This document shows, piece by piece, positions 47,450-58,816 of a DNA stretch of 64,000 bases (within the stretch, counting starts at the first letter, position 1; every line of letters starts with the position of its first letter). Both the position numbers and the translations under genes were made by a program. The notes beneath the pieces are model-generated. The model had not been told where the DNA came from. It did no database searches and worked only from the letters and a program-made list of their open reading frames with translations. Origin of the DNA: Aspergillus flavus (Eukaryota > Ascomycota > Eurotiomycetes > Eurotiales > Aspergillaceae); the NCBI RefSeq assembly GCF_009017415.1, contig NC_092404.1, positions 1,984,001-2,048,000 of the forward strand, in the 5' to 3' direction.

Positions 47450-47480
<31 letters not shown>
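47450..47480 (+). repeat. Homopolymer of 31 A
   Basis: Thirty-one consecutive A residues in non-coding DNA. The preceding 40 bases include GGTAGAGCG, which resembles part of a tRNA D-arm, but no B-box or target-site duplication was found. It may be a simple slippage tract or the 3' tail of a short retroposon. Confidence 0.85.
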
Positions 47481-47481
<1 letters not shown>

Positions 47482-47634
47482 CAATCTATCAAGTAATATA
47501 TCCAAACTTCTTACTCGCTACTCACTTGTGCTTGGTATGTTTGTACATTCAGCTCAGGCATCCAAATGCGGCGAGGGGTGAGCACTAAAGCGGAAAGAGA
47601 AGATCAGTCACTAGTACGGAGTATCTAATGATGC

Positions 47635-48402
47635 ATGGAGACGAGGCGGTATACTGGGACTAGTCGTATGGAACTAGTGCGTAGTTTACCTGCTAACCTC
47701 GTCGCATTGCATCTGATTCATGGAAAGCACAGAGGTCAAACTAAAGGTCTGGATGGACCAACCCTGACGGATGTCAGCCTCGAATTGGGCGATGCAGGCC
47801 ATCGCGGTGAGGATGACATGTCACTGAGATCAGCCCGTTCGGGAGTCGATCATATCATCTGGCGTTTGGTGGGACTGGACGTATGGAATGGAGAGACAAC
47901 AAATCAAGTAATTATAGATAATGAAAACTTAAAAGGGGTAGACGCAAGTCAAAAGTGCTTTTGCAATTCAAGTCTCAGAGTAAGTAGAGCCAGGTATGTT
48001 TGCGTTCGAAATCCAGCCACGATTGCAACTTTGGCAATCAAGGATGATCCTTATCTCATCAGTGATAAATTAACTAACAGATGGTCGATCACCCGATCCA
48101 TGTCGATACCGAACACATACAGTACCGAACTAGTCGGTATTGATGGTTGTCCAGTGGTGGGATTTTCTGCAGTGACACCATTTGGCGGTCAGATGATCCC
48201 AGTATCATACGGAACGACAACAATTAGTCCAAAGTATACTCACAGTGTCGCGAATGTCCATGGGAATATAAACTCATCAAGTACTCGATACTCGGGACCG
48301 GGAGCCACTTCCATGCACCACCAAAGTATATGGAACTTTTGTCGGTTCCAAGTGGACCCTTCGAACCCACTTGCGCTCATCCTCCGGTCTCGTCTCGTCT
48401 GA
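47635..48402 (+). CDS. Unexplained 255-codon open frame
   Basis: An ATG-to-TGA open frame of 255 residues without intron. It is much longer than other open frames in non-coding parts of this window. The sequence has mixed composition, three cysteines in the centre (KCFCNS and VCVRNP), and no recognisable domain, signal peptide or membrane segment. Codon use is not biased toward C-ending codons as in the strongly expressed neighbours. It lies in the 5' flank of the 607-residue protein gene on the same strand. It could be a young or orphan gene, or chance. Transcript data would decide. Confidence 0.25.
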   Translation: METRRYTGTSRMELVRSLPANLVALHLIHGKHRGQTKGLDGPTLTDVSLELGDAGHRGEDDMSLRSARSGVDHIIWRLVGLDVWNGETTNQVIIDNENLKGVDASQKCFCNSSLRVSRARYVCVRNPATIATLAIKDDPYLISDKLTNRWSITRSMSIPNTYSTELVGIDGCPVVGFSAVTPFGGQMIPVSYGTTTISPKYTHSVANVHGNINSSSTRYSGPGATSMHHQSIWNFCRFQVDPSNPLALILRSRLV

Positions 48403-48909
48403 TGACTTGCCGTTTTCTTGCATCATCGTCTTTTTCCTCCTCTGGGTCTCGTTTGTTGACCACCTCGGGGGTTCTGTTTCTGTTCACCCTCTCTTATTCT
48501 TCCTTCGGATTCACTTAGTTCGGCGAGGGAAAACAACAAAGACGGGTTCTGATTGTTTCTTCCATTCTTGTCTTTGTTATTTCTTTTTTCCCAATATTTA
48601 ATTCTGCATCTCATAACCTCAGCCACCAGCCTCCTGGTTGGGTCGCGTCCGATCACCGCATCTTGAGCCAATCCGCTCACAAAGGGATTCTAGGATCCGT
48701 CATTGTTATCTGTCCATTTTTTTTACTTTTTCTTATCATTTATTTTAGACGCATCTCACGCCATCCTCCTTTTATCCCTTTTCCACCCTTTTTGTATATT
48801 GCTGCTATACTCCATAACGTCGTCGAGAAACAGCATACTTCGCGGGGAACAGATCCACCGCGATCGATAAAACCCCCTCTTATCTCCCTCCAACCATCTC
48901 CGATCAACG

Positions 48910-50733
48910 ATGGCCCTACGGCTACCACCACAAGTTCCCCGCCGTCAACGTTCCTACTCAACTTCGCAACCCCCTCAGCCTCCCACCCTCGAGGCGCCTC
49001 CCAGGCTGTCTCACCTGCCCGATAATGAATCCACCGAGTGGGTGCTCTTCTCTCCCTCTCAACCGTCTGCCGACGCCCGCACGCACACGACCTCCACTGA
49101 ACGCACCCCAAGAACAGTTGCGCCTTCCCGCTTGAGCGACTTTGGCTCGTTTGGTACCCCAACACGGTCAGCATGGGGACCGGGCAATGATGATGCCGAC
49201 GAGCCCCTCGAAGAGTCCTTGGATGAGGACGGCACAGAGTTGGACAGTCTAGATGACGGCCTACATGCCTTTCGGGCGCCTTCATTGAACGAAGACTCTT
49301 CCGCCAAATGGGACCAAGGGACACCGGCTGTCCTTCCGGCTCATGATGGGCTAGGCAGTTTCGAGGCGTCTGCACTGCCTGTGCAGGACCAGTTGTGGCA
49401 GCACGAACAATATAATCCTCACTGGCGGCCCACGCTAGGATCCCGGCGGTTCTCGAATGTCCAACGTCAGTTGGACTCAGTGGAAGAGCATGAAGCTATA
49501 GATATGGACCGCGAGCGATGGCAACGTATTGAGAAGTGGAGGATGGATCAGAGCCGAGTTCTCTTGCAGGAAATTGAGAAAGAGACACGAAAACGGCGCC
49601 ATAGCCGCGCCAGCAGGCTGGGTGACCCCGTTGGTTCTCAAGCCCGAGTGGCAGGCATTGATAGCACTCTAGAGATGCCTAGGGAAGATGCGTCCCCTCC
49701 CTCGACGGCATCAGATGGGGACGAAAACGAGTCTTTATGGAGGAAGATCACCCGCAAAGTCATCCGGGATCTCATCGGTATCGACGACTCTGTGCTGTTT
49801 GCCCTTTTTGGGGAATCCCTACCAGAGAGTGAGAGAGGGGCATCTGCTGGGACAGATGACACCCTTCGTATGAATGAAACCCTTAACTTGGAGCTGGACT
49901 CTGTCCCCGACGACCACGACAATTGGCAAACCAAGCTGCTTCAGCGCATTGCACGTGAATTGGGAATACTTGTTAATCAACTGTGTGAACACCCGGGAGC
50001 CTTTACATCGTATCTCAACATGTCGGACGAGATCCCGAACCAATACGCTGGCATGCCTCTCGGACCATTACCAGAAGAGAGTGACTCACAGTCTCGCTCA
50101 GTATCTGCTGCTCCAACAGCCTCACAGGAGCCTGCGACTAATGCGGATTCAGTGTTGTCTCCACAGTTCTCCCCTACGCTTCGGGATCCCGCCGGCCGAG
50201 AGCATGCCGCGCAATGGGGCATTGAAGATGATGACTTGAATCGGGATTCTCCTCCAGATTCATTATCTGAGTCCGTGCGTCTCCAGCAGGAGAAGGAGTA
50301 CTGGGAGCGGGAACTGGATGTGATGATGGTCTTCCGCTATATTCGCAATCGCTTCAGTCAACGAGGCAGTAACGCCGATACTTACCAGCCCCCTGCACGC
50401 CGGCCCCCGCAAGATGCATCCCGACGCGCCGCGATTATCCGCCAGCACCACCCGCTGGTGGCACGAGCACACTCCCGTTCTCAGGCGCAAGTTCGACGTC
50501 AGTCCCAGCACTCCACCAATCAATCCGGCCCAACGGGTATCTCATCCCCTATTCTGCGCCAGCATTTCCGCCGTCCCAGTTCTAGCTGCGGTCAGAGCGC
50601 GAAGCTGTCTGCTATCTCCAGCCGCCGAACCCTTACCGGTTCCAGCTGTAACTATTGGGACATTGGCGGCAGTGTAGACAGTGGAAGTGCTATTGCCCCC
50701 GTCGGGGGAGTTGGGTCTTGGGGGGATGTCTAA
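48910..50733 (+). CDS. Lineage-conserved, largely disordered protein of unknown function
   Basis: A single-exon gene of 607 residues. It starts with a Pro/Arg/Ser-rich segment (PPQVPRRQRSYSTSQPPQPP), has an acidic patch (EPLEESLDEDGTELDSLDD) and a helical basic segment at about 195-230 (DRERWQRIEKWRMDQSRVLLQEIEKETRKRR). A more structured central region follows at about 270-375 (LWRKITRKVIRDLIGIDDSVLFALFGESL and WQTKLLQRIARELGILVNQLCEHPGAF). A second conserved-looking stretch (EKEYWERELDVMMVFRYIRNRFSQR) lies near 460-485. The C-terminus is Gly/Ser-rich. I do not recognise a named domain. The helical blocks separated by disorder suggest a scaffold or adaptor, which is inference. A long CT-rich leader precedes the ATG. 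Confidence 0.8.
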   Translation: MALRLPPQVPRRQRSYSTSQPPQPPTLEAPPRLSHLPDNESTEWVLFSPSQPSADARTHTTSTERTPRTVAPSRLSDFGSFGTPTRSAWGPGNDDADEPLEESLDEDGTELDSLDDGLHAFRAPSLNEDSSAKWDQGTPAVLPAHDGLGSFEASALPVQDQLWQHEQYNPHWRPTLGSRRFSNVQRQLDSVEEHEAIDMDRERWQRIEKWRMDQSRVLLQEIEKETRKRRHSRASRLGDPVGSQARVAGIDSTLEMPREDASPPSTASDGDENESLWRKITRKVIRDLIGIDDSVLFALFGESLPESERGASAGTDDTLRMNETLNLELDSVPDDHDNWQTKLLQRIARELGILVNQLCEHPGAFTSYLNMSDEIPNQYAGMPLGPLPEESDSQSRSVSAAPTASQEPATNADSVLSPQFSPTLRDPAGREHAAQWGIEDDDLNRDSPPDSLSESVRLQQEKEYWERELDVMMVFRYIRNRFSQRGSNADTYQPPARRPPQDASRRAAIIRQHHPLVARAHSRSQAQVRRQSQHSTNQSGPTGISSPILRQHFRRPSSSCGQSAKLSAISSRRTLTGSSCNYWDIGGSVDSGSAIAPVGGVGSWGDV

Positions 50734-51839
50734 CCATCCGCTGTCCATCCCGGCTGCATTTACCATTTACGACTTGTGGCAATATCAAGAAGCTTCCCCA
50801 ATTCACCCCATCTATATTGCATGCTGGCCATCAATGCTTAACTTAATCATGCTGCGTCGTTTTCCGAGCAGGAGTTTCTCGGATGTTGTCATGATTAATG
50901 ATAGCCATACCTTGCTTTGTTGGGCTTGGCTGTCTGTCTCTTTTTGTTGCTCTGTTTTCCTCGGTGTTCATTTTCTTTTCCTTCCATATACATACTGCTC
51001 TAAATCATCTCACATATCATCCTCGGTAATGCATCAGTGTGGTTTCTATGCATTTTTCTTACATATCACGAGGAACGGCAAAGGCTTAGACATATATATC
51101 AACCGGAACAGGTGCATGTCAACGGTGTACAGTATGTAAAGGGGCGACTCGGTCTGGGGTTATATATACATCGGATGGTGACTGTCTATATTCTCTCTCG
51201 ATACACATCAATCACATATCGCATTTGAATATTTCAGTCCTCGAAACAGAATCCTTAGTATTTTCAAAGATATCATTTCTCCCAATAAGTTTATATGAAT
51301 TATCTCTCAGATAAATATATATGTGGATGTTTGTCAAAAGTCCCGACCGTATGTAGATATTGTCAGTACATAAATATTTCGCATATATATAACTAGCCAT
51401 ACAAACTCTTTCTTTGTCCGGGCTCTAGACTAACGTTCATTCTACTCGAATGGCCATTTCGTATCCTCTTCAAGGGATTTAGTCTTATGATGTCACATCT
51501 AGATAACGGCGAACTACTTGGGTCTAGAATCCTGGCCTAGGGTTGTCTTATCTGACTATACTGGAGTGGTGAATGCTCTGGTAGGGGCTATAAGCTTGGT
51601 CAAGAGAAAGCCGGTACGAGAGACACTACGATCGACAGGTCAAACTTGTGACTAGACCCAGGATCTACAGGAACTGAGTACGCAGGAATAAGCCCGAGGA
51701 ATCCATGATTAAAATCAACCCCGCCGTGCGTGAGGACACTAAAATGACATCACAAAATAACAGAACATGTATTGGTAACCGGAGGAATATAATAAAAATT
51801 CATGTCTTTTATGGGTCCTAACGCTAAAGCTCATTCCAT
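50734..51839. other. Intergenic, convergent 3' ends
   Basis: About 1.1 kb between the stop codons of two convergent genes. It is AT-rich with ATATAT stretches around 51150-51390. No gene or RNA feature seen. Confidence 0.5.
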
Positions 51840-52820
51840 CTAAGCCTGGGACTCGTAGGCGTCGGGGAAGCGCTTCATGTTGTTCTCAACGAGACCGTGG
51901 CCACGGAGGAACTGGACGTAGGCACCGTCCTGCTTGAGCTTGCCCTCGTTGCGGAGCTGGATGTAGTCCTCACGGCGGACGGGGGTGAAACCCCAGTTCT
52001 TGGAGACGACGATCTTTTGGCGACCAGGGAACTTGTACATGGAACGGCGGAGAGCCTCGATGGCGGCGGCACGGTTGGAGTCACGGGTGCGGACGGACAG
52101 GATGATCTGGCCGATGTTCACACGGGCAACGGTACCCTGGGGCTTACCGAAGGCACCACGCATACCGGTCTGAAGACGATCGGCACCAGCGCACGACAAC
52201 ATCTTGTTGATACGGATGACGTGGAAGGGGTGCACACGGACACGCATGTGGAAACCTTCCTTACCGGTGATCTTCACGAGGTACCTGGAGAAGGGGACCT
52301 GTTAGTTTCTTCCTTCAAGTCTTGCGACGGTCTGTTCGTCTGGGTTGCGGTTCGAGAAGCGACATACTTGTTGGCACAGATACGGGCGGCTTCGAGAGCC
52401 TCAGAGGAAAGCTGCTCATATTCGTTGGAGACCATGTGCACACAGAGAGGGAAGTCATCGACGTTGGCCTTCTTACGTCCCAGATCGAAGATACGGATCT
52501 TGGGGTCGGGAACACCACGGTTGAACCGGGACTTGGGGTAGGGCTATGAAGCGACCATCATGTTAGTCAAAGATCCTTGATAGACCGATGATAAAAAAAA
52601 AAAAAACGCCAGTGTCCATCCATCCGAAGCAATATCGCGATGATAATATCTCATGTCCCTCCTAGCCTTCGACGTGGTTGACGTCTTTGCTTTTCCCCCC
52701 ACAAGCGAGAAATTCCGAGCCAAAAATCCACAGAACATGAAAATACGGGAAAAATCCATCAAACCGTCAACGCACCTTGTTCTTGCAGTAGCGGTAGCAA
52801 CGAGCGGGACGGCGGGCCAT
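51840..52820 (-). CDS. rpl10: 60S ribosomal protein L10 (uL16)
   Basis: Three exons (52820-52776, 52543-52368, 52284-51840) give 221 residues, the standard eukaryotic length. Conserved landmarks are [21 protein letters not shown] at the start, [13 protein letters not shown], the loop region [23 protein letters not shown] near the peptidyl-transferase centre, and [17 protein letters not shown]. uL16 joins the large subunit late in the cytoplasm and completes the P-site region. Exon 1 has only 15 codons, a common layout in fungal ribosomal genes. Codons are strongly C-biased. Two telomere-type AAACCCTA boxes lie about 150 bases upstream. Confidence 0.97.
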
Positions 52821-53331
52821 TTTGAGAGTTGGAGGTGACCTTGCTGCACTTCCTGCGAACGGTGAGGTTGTCGAAAAGGGTGGTGTCGAAAGGCGAAAGG
52901 GAAGGGGAGGCTTTTGGGCGCAGGCACTTCCGACGTTGATTTCCAAGCAGCGTCCACTAACGAGTGGCGAAACCCTAAACCCTACCGTCTCCACCAATCA
53001 GCGGCTGCCGCGACCAGACCGCATTTGTCAGACTTCGGCGACATTTCAAACTTGCAGGCTTGACTATAGAGACAGAGATACAGATAGATATGATAGATCA
53101 TCGGTTATACTCAACTCGAGTAGATATTGATTGTTAATCTATCGTCGCCGTGCACTCGACGTTCCACTACTTTCTATCAAGTTCATCCTACATATACCAA
53201 TACGAAGATGTACCAAGTCAAAATGGTTAATAAGTGCAAAGTTTCTTGTCATTATCTATCACGTGCCTCATCGCTTTCCAAGGCTGTATATCGTCCAGAC
53301 ATAACATGAAGACATTGTCCGTGCTTTACAC
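52821..53331. other. Intergenic: uL16 promoter and eL30 3' flank
   Basis: About 510 bases. The uL16 promoter contains the telo-box pair listed separately. No other feature seen. Confidence 0.55.
52970..52986 (+). promoter_or_regulatory. Tandem telo-box (AAACCCTA) upstream of uL16
   Basis: AAACCCTAAACCCTACC contains two overlapping AAACCCTA units. Telomere-repeat-like boxes are known promoter elements of ribosomal protein genes in many fungi and plants, bound by telobox/Myb factors. The site lies 150 bases before the uL16 ATG. The eL30 promoter has no such perfect box. Confidence 0.6.
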
Positions 53332-53932
53332 TTACTGGCTGGTGAGGATGTCGGAGTCACCGGCATCGAGGACAGCCATGGTGCTGGTGCGGAAGAGCTT
53401 ACCGCAAGCAGTGCCGAGCTCGATCTGTAGTTACGCGCAAACGTCAGTTATCGAATACCCTCCACAGCCAAAGATTGCGGCTTCTCAGGGCGGCTCCAAC
53501 ACGACTTTCCTTCCAGAGGGAAGGTTGGCAGTGTCGGAGCAAAGAGACATAAGCGACAAAGGGACACTTACGTTGTTACCAGAGAAGTGGTGAACAGGGG
53601 CCTTGGCGAGCATAGCGTAGTACTCGAGCTCACTCTTGCGGAGAGGAGGAGTGTTGGCAGCGATGATGACCAGCTTGGCCTTGCCGGACTGTATTTAATA
53701 GTTAGATAACCATCTCAGTTCTCAAGAGCCTCCAATTGTGTGCGAGAAAAGCTTACACGAAGGGTCTTGATGGTCGACTTGTAGCCAAGGGTGACTGCAC
53801 CGGAGGTTAGCAACCGAGTCCAAATCCACAAAACCGATGAAAATTAAAGATTGACATACCCTTTCCAGACTTCATCACCAAAGCCAGACGGCTGTTGATG
53901 GAGTCGGCGTTCTTCTTGCTCTTGGGGGCCAT
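53332..53932 (-). CDS. rpl30: 60S ribosomal protein L30 (eL30)
   Basis: Four exons (53932-53860, 53794-53757, 53688-53572, 53424-53332) give 106 residues, the expected length. The sequence matches eL30 throughout: [37 protein letters not shown], then [37 protein letters not shown] and [26 protein letters not shown]. eL30 is a large-subunit protein of the L7Ae/L30e RNA-binding fold; in yeast it represses splicing of its own transcript by binding a kink-turn near the first intron. Whether that happens here cannot be judged from the sequence. The exon 2 is only 38 nt. It lies directly upstream of uL16 on the same strand. Confidence 0.97.
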
Positions 53933-55336
53933 CGTTACGCTGTTGAACTGAGTAGTTCGGTATGCTTTGAGAGTAGTCTGAAAAGATGCGCTCCGGCCTT
54001 ATCGTGAAGTTGAGTTTTTTCTTTCCTTTGTGGGGTTTGGCGGTCGAGCGTTATATTCGCTCGGACTATTCCTGATCCGTTCCGTCGTTGCTGAGTCATT
54101 CCGCCTTCTTTGGGTCACTATCACCCTGTATCAGGTCTGTATCAGCTTCCGACGATCGAGTCCGTATCTTACGAGAAATACAGCCCTACTTCTCATGGGA
54201 CGTGGCTAATGTGCTGTCAGCATTCACTGCCTTCAATCGAACCCTATTTCTTCGTAGCTTGGGGTCGATGCTCCCAATGGAGGGTCGGATAAAACAGTTG
54301 GGCGTCCGTTATCATCTATTCAAACGTGGCGCAGATTCTCTCCATTTCCCTCCTTATTGGGTGGCAGGTGAACTAAATTCTATTCTTATTCTTTTCACAA
54401 GATGGACAGATGGCGAGACCCTGTACGCAGCAAGGAACTAAGGTGATTTACGGTACGACTATCGGCTCTGTACTACTATCTTTATCCCGCCATATGTCGC
54501 GTTAGGTTGTTGTTAGGTTTGAAGTTGTCTCCCCGGTGAAAGGATCTCTTCTGCATATGCCGTTCACTTCAGTAACCACAGTAATAGTGGTGGTGGTAAT
54601 AACAAATAATAGGATGGAGTATTATAGTTGGTTCTGGGTAGTCTCTCGGACAGTCAAATTCATGCATTTGGAGTAGTAGTAGTTCATGCATACTTGCGAG
54701 CGAGTCAACCTCCAACAGAAAGAGAGTAGAGGAAGTACCTAGCAAATTGTTGTTTCCCCCGTTGCGCTATTTATTAGAAGTTGAACTAGCACTAAATTCC
54801 CTGAGCAACCAACAGCGACAGATGTATTATCGCTGTATGGAACGTTACTTACCCACTTTAATACTGCTCTGCTGCCCGTTTTCATACGGGATCATCAACC
54901 CCCCCCCTAATGTCTGTAATAAAATAAGCCATTATCCCATCCCCAGAATTTCCTCGACTCTGGAATTATCCCTAACGTGATACACATTTTTTGTCTTTCC
55001 CTGATAGATATTTATACCTTCCTCTTGCTTATAAATTTCTTTTCTTCCCACCGGTTTTGTTTTATGTTTTTGAACCAAGGGGGCTCGTCTTTGTACCAGC
55101 CATAAATCCAACGACCACTACTTACTACTTAACAAACTAGACTTCCCCCACTACGGCATAGTGTCCACTGTGTTTTGACCGCTACTACTATATACCTTCC
55201 CCGATCCTTAAATTTATCACTTAATTTCCCGGTCGTTTCATCACTGCCCTCAATTCTTGGAATTGCCCCTTTCTGGGTTGTCTTTTCTTCTTACAATCCA
55301 CCGCTCGTTGTGTGAGCATCATCATTGCCGGTGACA
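53933..55336. other. Intergenic, divergent promoter region (1.4 kb)
   Basis: Lies between the eL30 start and the coiled-coil gene start, read in opposite directions. The left 200 bases form the eL30 promoter. The right 400 bases are T/C-rich, as in other long fungal leaders. A 117-codon open frame at 54088 has no recognisable domain. Confidence 0.5.
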
Positions 55337-57317
55337 ATGTCTACGACACCCCGGAAGCCTGGAACGCCAGGCGGTTCGACCAAATCTTCGCCCGCAGAAA
55401 ATCATACGGTGAATGGCACTCCATCGCGAAGCCATACCCGGTCTCCCAGTACGACTACGAATGGAATATCTCGATCTCCATCCCTCCGTGGCTCGGGCCC
55501 AGTGTCAGCGCGGGCTGCGGCCAGAAAACCCGGTCGGTCCAACCTCAGCACCTCGAGTGTTCCAAAAGTGAATCGCGATCCTTCCGAGGAAGAAGCACGG
55601 GCTCAGAATGCTGCCCTCATCGAAGAGTTGAGGGAACAACTGCAGAAAGCCGAGACGGCTTCTGAGCAATACCAGAAGCAGTTGGGTGTCCTGCAGATGC
55701 GACTCGATGAGGCCGTCAGTGAGCAAGGAAAACTGGAGGACCAGGCTCATGAGAGGGACAGCAGGATTGAAGCCCTCAATGGTGAGATCCGTGACCATGT
55801 CCGGCAGATACGTGATCTGGAACAGGCGCATGAACTGGAGCGGAACGCTATGCTTCAGGAAAAGGAGCAGCAGGCGAGCCGGGAAGAAGAGATGCAGGCC
55901 ACCATCCAGCGTCTTAAGGATTCTCTAGCTCAGAGGGAGCGAATCAACTCTGATGCAGATAAGAATGTGTCTCGTTCTTGTATGGTTCTCCTCTTGTTCT
56001 CCACATTCCCCCGGTCTTTGTTTCTAACTTTCCCTTTTAGCCAGTTTCCGTAATCGGTCCTCGCCGGATGTCGATGGACAGTTTGCGCCCTCGTCTCAGA
56101 TTGAGCGGAGCCCGTCCCGAAGCAACTCCACACTGCTTTTGCAGAAGGATAAATTGATCGAATCCCTTCGCCTTGAACTGGCCGAATCCCAAATCAAACT
56201 CGTGGAGATGGAAAACAAAGGTGGCGGCCGTCAACGGGAACTAGAGAAAGAACTTCTGGAGGCTCGTATGGCCAACGCTCGTCTCATGGAGGACAACGAG
56301 AGCTACCAGCTACTCCTTAGTGAGAAAACGCTTAATGGTGACTTCACCAAGGGCGACTTCATGCGAGAAGCCCACCCCGAAGCTGAAGAGACTAAGGAGT
56401 CTGGCAGCGGTTTGGGTTCGCTGGCTGATGAACTTGAGTCTGTAGACGCAAGAGCGGATAACGATAATAACGATAATAACCGCAAGCTCGAGGCAGAGAT
56501 CAAGGCGCTGAAGGACCAGAACAAAGCCCTCACCCTTTATATCGAGCGCATCATCAGCCGTCTCTTACAACATGATGGGTTCGAGACCATTTTAGACAAG
56601 AACGAGAATGACCCTCCTAAGCGGGCAAGTACTGATAAGGAACTTCCACCGACGCCCTCCGACAAGGAGGATGCTCAGTCTTTCTTGCAGAGAGCCAGAT
56701 CCGTCGTGGCTGGCCCGACGCAACGACCTCAACGGTCGCGTCCTTCCAGCATGATGCCGCCTCCTCCAACAAGCGCGGTCTCTGTCCCAGCGACGCCCCA
56801 TGAGAACCCGGAAACCGCTCCTAGCATTCCCATGAATCGTGTCCAGGCGAGGGGCCATCGCAGAACGAGATCAGAACAGACCGATGTTGCTGCCGCTGCC
56901 GTGGTTGGTCAAATTTATCGCGGGCGCAACTCTGGGAGCCCAATGAGCCCTACGCTCATGGGACCTGGATCCCGCACAAGCGTCTTGTCTGGGGCGAGCT
57001 ATATGTCTGGCATGAGCGGTAGTAATCGCGCCCCATCGCTATCCAGTCAACATGATCGCAGCCAGATGAGCAGCTCCAACAGTGTTACGAGCGAGCCACC
57101 TGGCGATACGGCTTCCACAGGTGCAACCTCGAGCTCTCCTCGTTCTAGCAACGGAATGACAAACTATACCGGAGCGGTAATGACTCAGAGCAAGCTGCGC
57201 CCCTTGCGCCTTGTTAGTGAAACCAAGGCAGCAGACGACGAAGAAGCTCGGAAGAAGGCGAACCGTGGCAGTTGGATTCCATGGTTCAACCGGCCAAACA
57301 CAGGTGATTCTGCATAA
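55337..57317 (+). CDS. Coiled-coil protein (M protein repeat-type)
   Basis: Two exons (55337-55979 and 56041-57317) give 639 residues. The first 75 residues are Ser/Thr/Pro-rich and basic (STTPRKPGTPGGSTKSSPAE). A long coiled coil runs from about 80 to 215 (EEEARAQNAALIEELREQLQKAETASEQYQKQL), continues after the intron (KDKLIESLRLELAESQIKLVEMENKGGGRQRELEKELL) and has a further segment at about 365-405 (KLEAEIKALKDQNKALTLYIERIISRLLQHDGFE). The C-terminal 230 residues are disordered, Ser/Pro/Gly-rich, with a short basic tail ending RKKANRGSWIPWFNRPNTGDSA. Pezizomycotina relatives are annotated as M protein repeat proteins; the name has no functional meaning. A cytoskeletal or trafficking adaptor role is possible but unproven. 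The splice donor chosen (GTATGG) restores frame best; a weaker alternative exists 9 bases upstream. Confidence 0.85.
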
Positions 57318-58109
57318 ACCTGCATTATGTCGTTGGCTGTAACCTTTAATTCTTGAGAATTGCTCTTCTGTCTGCCTCTTTTATTTCTTCTTACTTTTTA
57401 TTTTGGCGTTTGTCCTTACAAGGCTCCCCTGCCTACTTTTTTCTGCGGCCTTTGTTGTGCGTTTAGAACACCCAGAATGTCGTCATGTTTCAATCATTTT
57501 TTACCTTATGGACTTTATGATGGCGATGAATCTGTTGTTGGATAACTTATTATATATGTTTCTTTGACATTTCATGGCCACGCCATCGGGGATTTTTGTC
57601 ATGTTACCCATGTTTATGCTTGGACGCTCGTTGAAACCTTCTACTGTTGGATATTTGCTGAAGATTGATTATGACGATATTCCGGTCTTGCTTATGTCTC
57701 CCTCTCCTTGATGAACATATGATTGAAATACTCTGTTTATAGAGTGATAATTTTTGTGAAACTACTTTGTCTCTGATGGTCCTGTATGTCCTGATTGCGG
57801 ACACGTTGTGTATATCAATTAAATAGGTACAATGTCTCAATACGATCTAGAAACAATTCTACTCAGAAATCCTTCCCACCCTAGAGCATGTTTCACTTAT
57901 TTTTTGTTAACCTCAAAGAAAAAACTCACCCATGGCTAATAAAAACGGTGTCCTCCATCCTATACTCCGGAACAACATTAATACGACCTCCGGATACCGG
58001 CCAGCGTGACAGTAAATAGATAGTACCAACTACACACAAAGGCCGAGAACCACACACGCAATTCACAAACAAAAAAAAAAAAAAGAAAAGAGGATACCCC
58101 AATTACAAA
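57318..58109. other. Intergenic, no gene seen
   Basis: About 790 bases holding the 3' flank of the coiled-coil gene and the promoter of the coatomer gene. An A-rich run (about 58070-58085) lies 25 bases before the coatomer ATG. Confidence 0.5.
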
Positions 58110-58816
58110 ATGCCCGGCTCCATGTCCCTCTTCTCCGTTAATGCCGTCCTCCTAATGTCGGCCGACGACGGCTCTCGCATCTTCGCCAAATACTACTCTC
58201 CGCCTCACCCCCCGGCCGGTGCTGCCCCCAATTCCACCGATTACCCCGGCGCAAACCCCTATCCCACGGTCAAAGAACAGAAGGCCTTCGAACAGGGTCT
58301 TCTCGAGAAGACAAACAAGCAGACTAGCGATGTGATCCTATACGACAACCGGATCGTCGTCTTCAAGATGGAGAGCGATGTCATGCTCTACGTTGTCGGG
58401 AGTGCTGATGAGAACGAAGTTCTGCTTTATAATGTCGTGTTGTCGTTGAGGGATGCTTTGGGTATCTTGTTCAAGTATGTTATCTTCTCCTGATTCTTGG
58501 TCTCGGCGTTGCGAGATACGACTGTGGGTATGGGAGGTTGGTGGAAGCTAACGTTTACTTTTTTCTCCGGGATAGGGGTGCTACTGACAAGCGCACGATT
58601 GTCGAGAACTATGATCTTGTTGCTTTGGCTATCGATGAGATCATTGATGATGGTATTATTCTCGAGACGGACCCTGTTCTTATCTCCTCGCGTGTGAGCC
58701 GTGCCCCTCAGGCCGATGCGCCGAATCTGAAGAGTATCGATCTGTCCGAACAAGGTCTGCTCAATGCCTGGGAGCTTGGAAAGAGGCGCTTGGCCGAGGG
58801 CTTGCGGCAGATGTAG
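58110..58816 (+). CDS. ret3: Coatomer subunit zeta
   Basis: Two exons (58110-58474 and 58576-58816) give 201 residues. The sequence is a longin-type small coat subunit: SLFSVNAVLLMSADDGSRIFAKYY, TVKEQKAFEQGLLEKTNKQTSDVILYDNRIVVFKMESDVMLYVVGS, then LYNVVLSLRDALGILFK and VENYDLVALAIDEIIDDGIILETDP. This order is diagnostic for zeta-COP. The protein pairs with gamma-COP in the F-subcomplex of COPI, which carries retrograde Golgi-to-ER traffic and recycles in the cytosol. A Pro-rich insert at about 32-50 (PPHPPAGAAPNSTDYPGANP) is usual for filamentous fungi. The C-terminal tail is short and charged. Confidence 0.96.

Larger units (their letters stand above)
46681..48909. other. Long intergenic region (2.2 kb)
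   Basis: Contains the 3' flank of the helicase gene, a 31-base A tract, an unexplained 255-codon open frame (both listed), and the T/C-rich promoter of the 607-residue protein at the right. No known gene or RNA was recognised. Confidence 0.5.

Noticed and set aside
51897..52541. 214-codon plus-strand open frame
   Set aside because: It is antisense to the uL16 exons and intron and arises from the same codon bias. The protein-like text is a mirror of ribosomal coding sequence.
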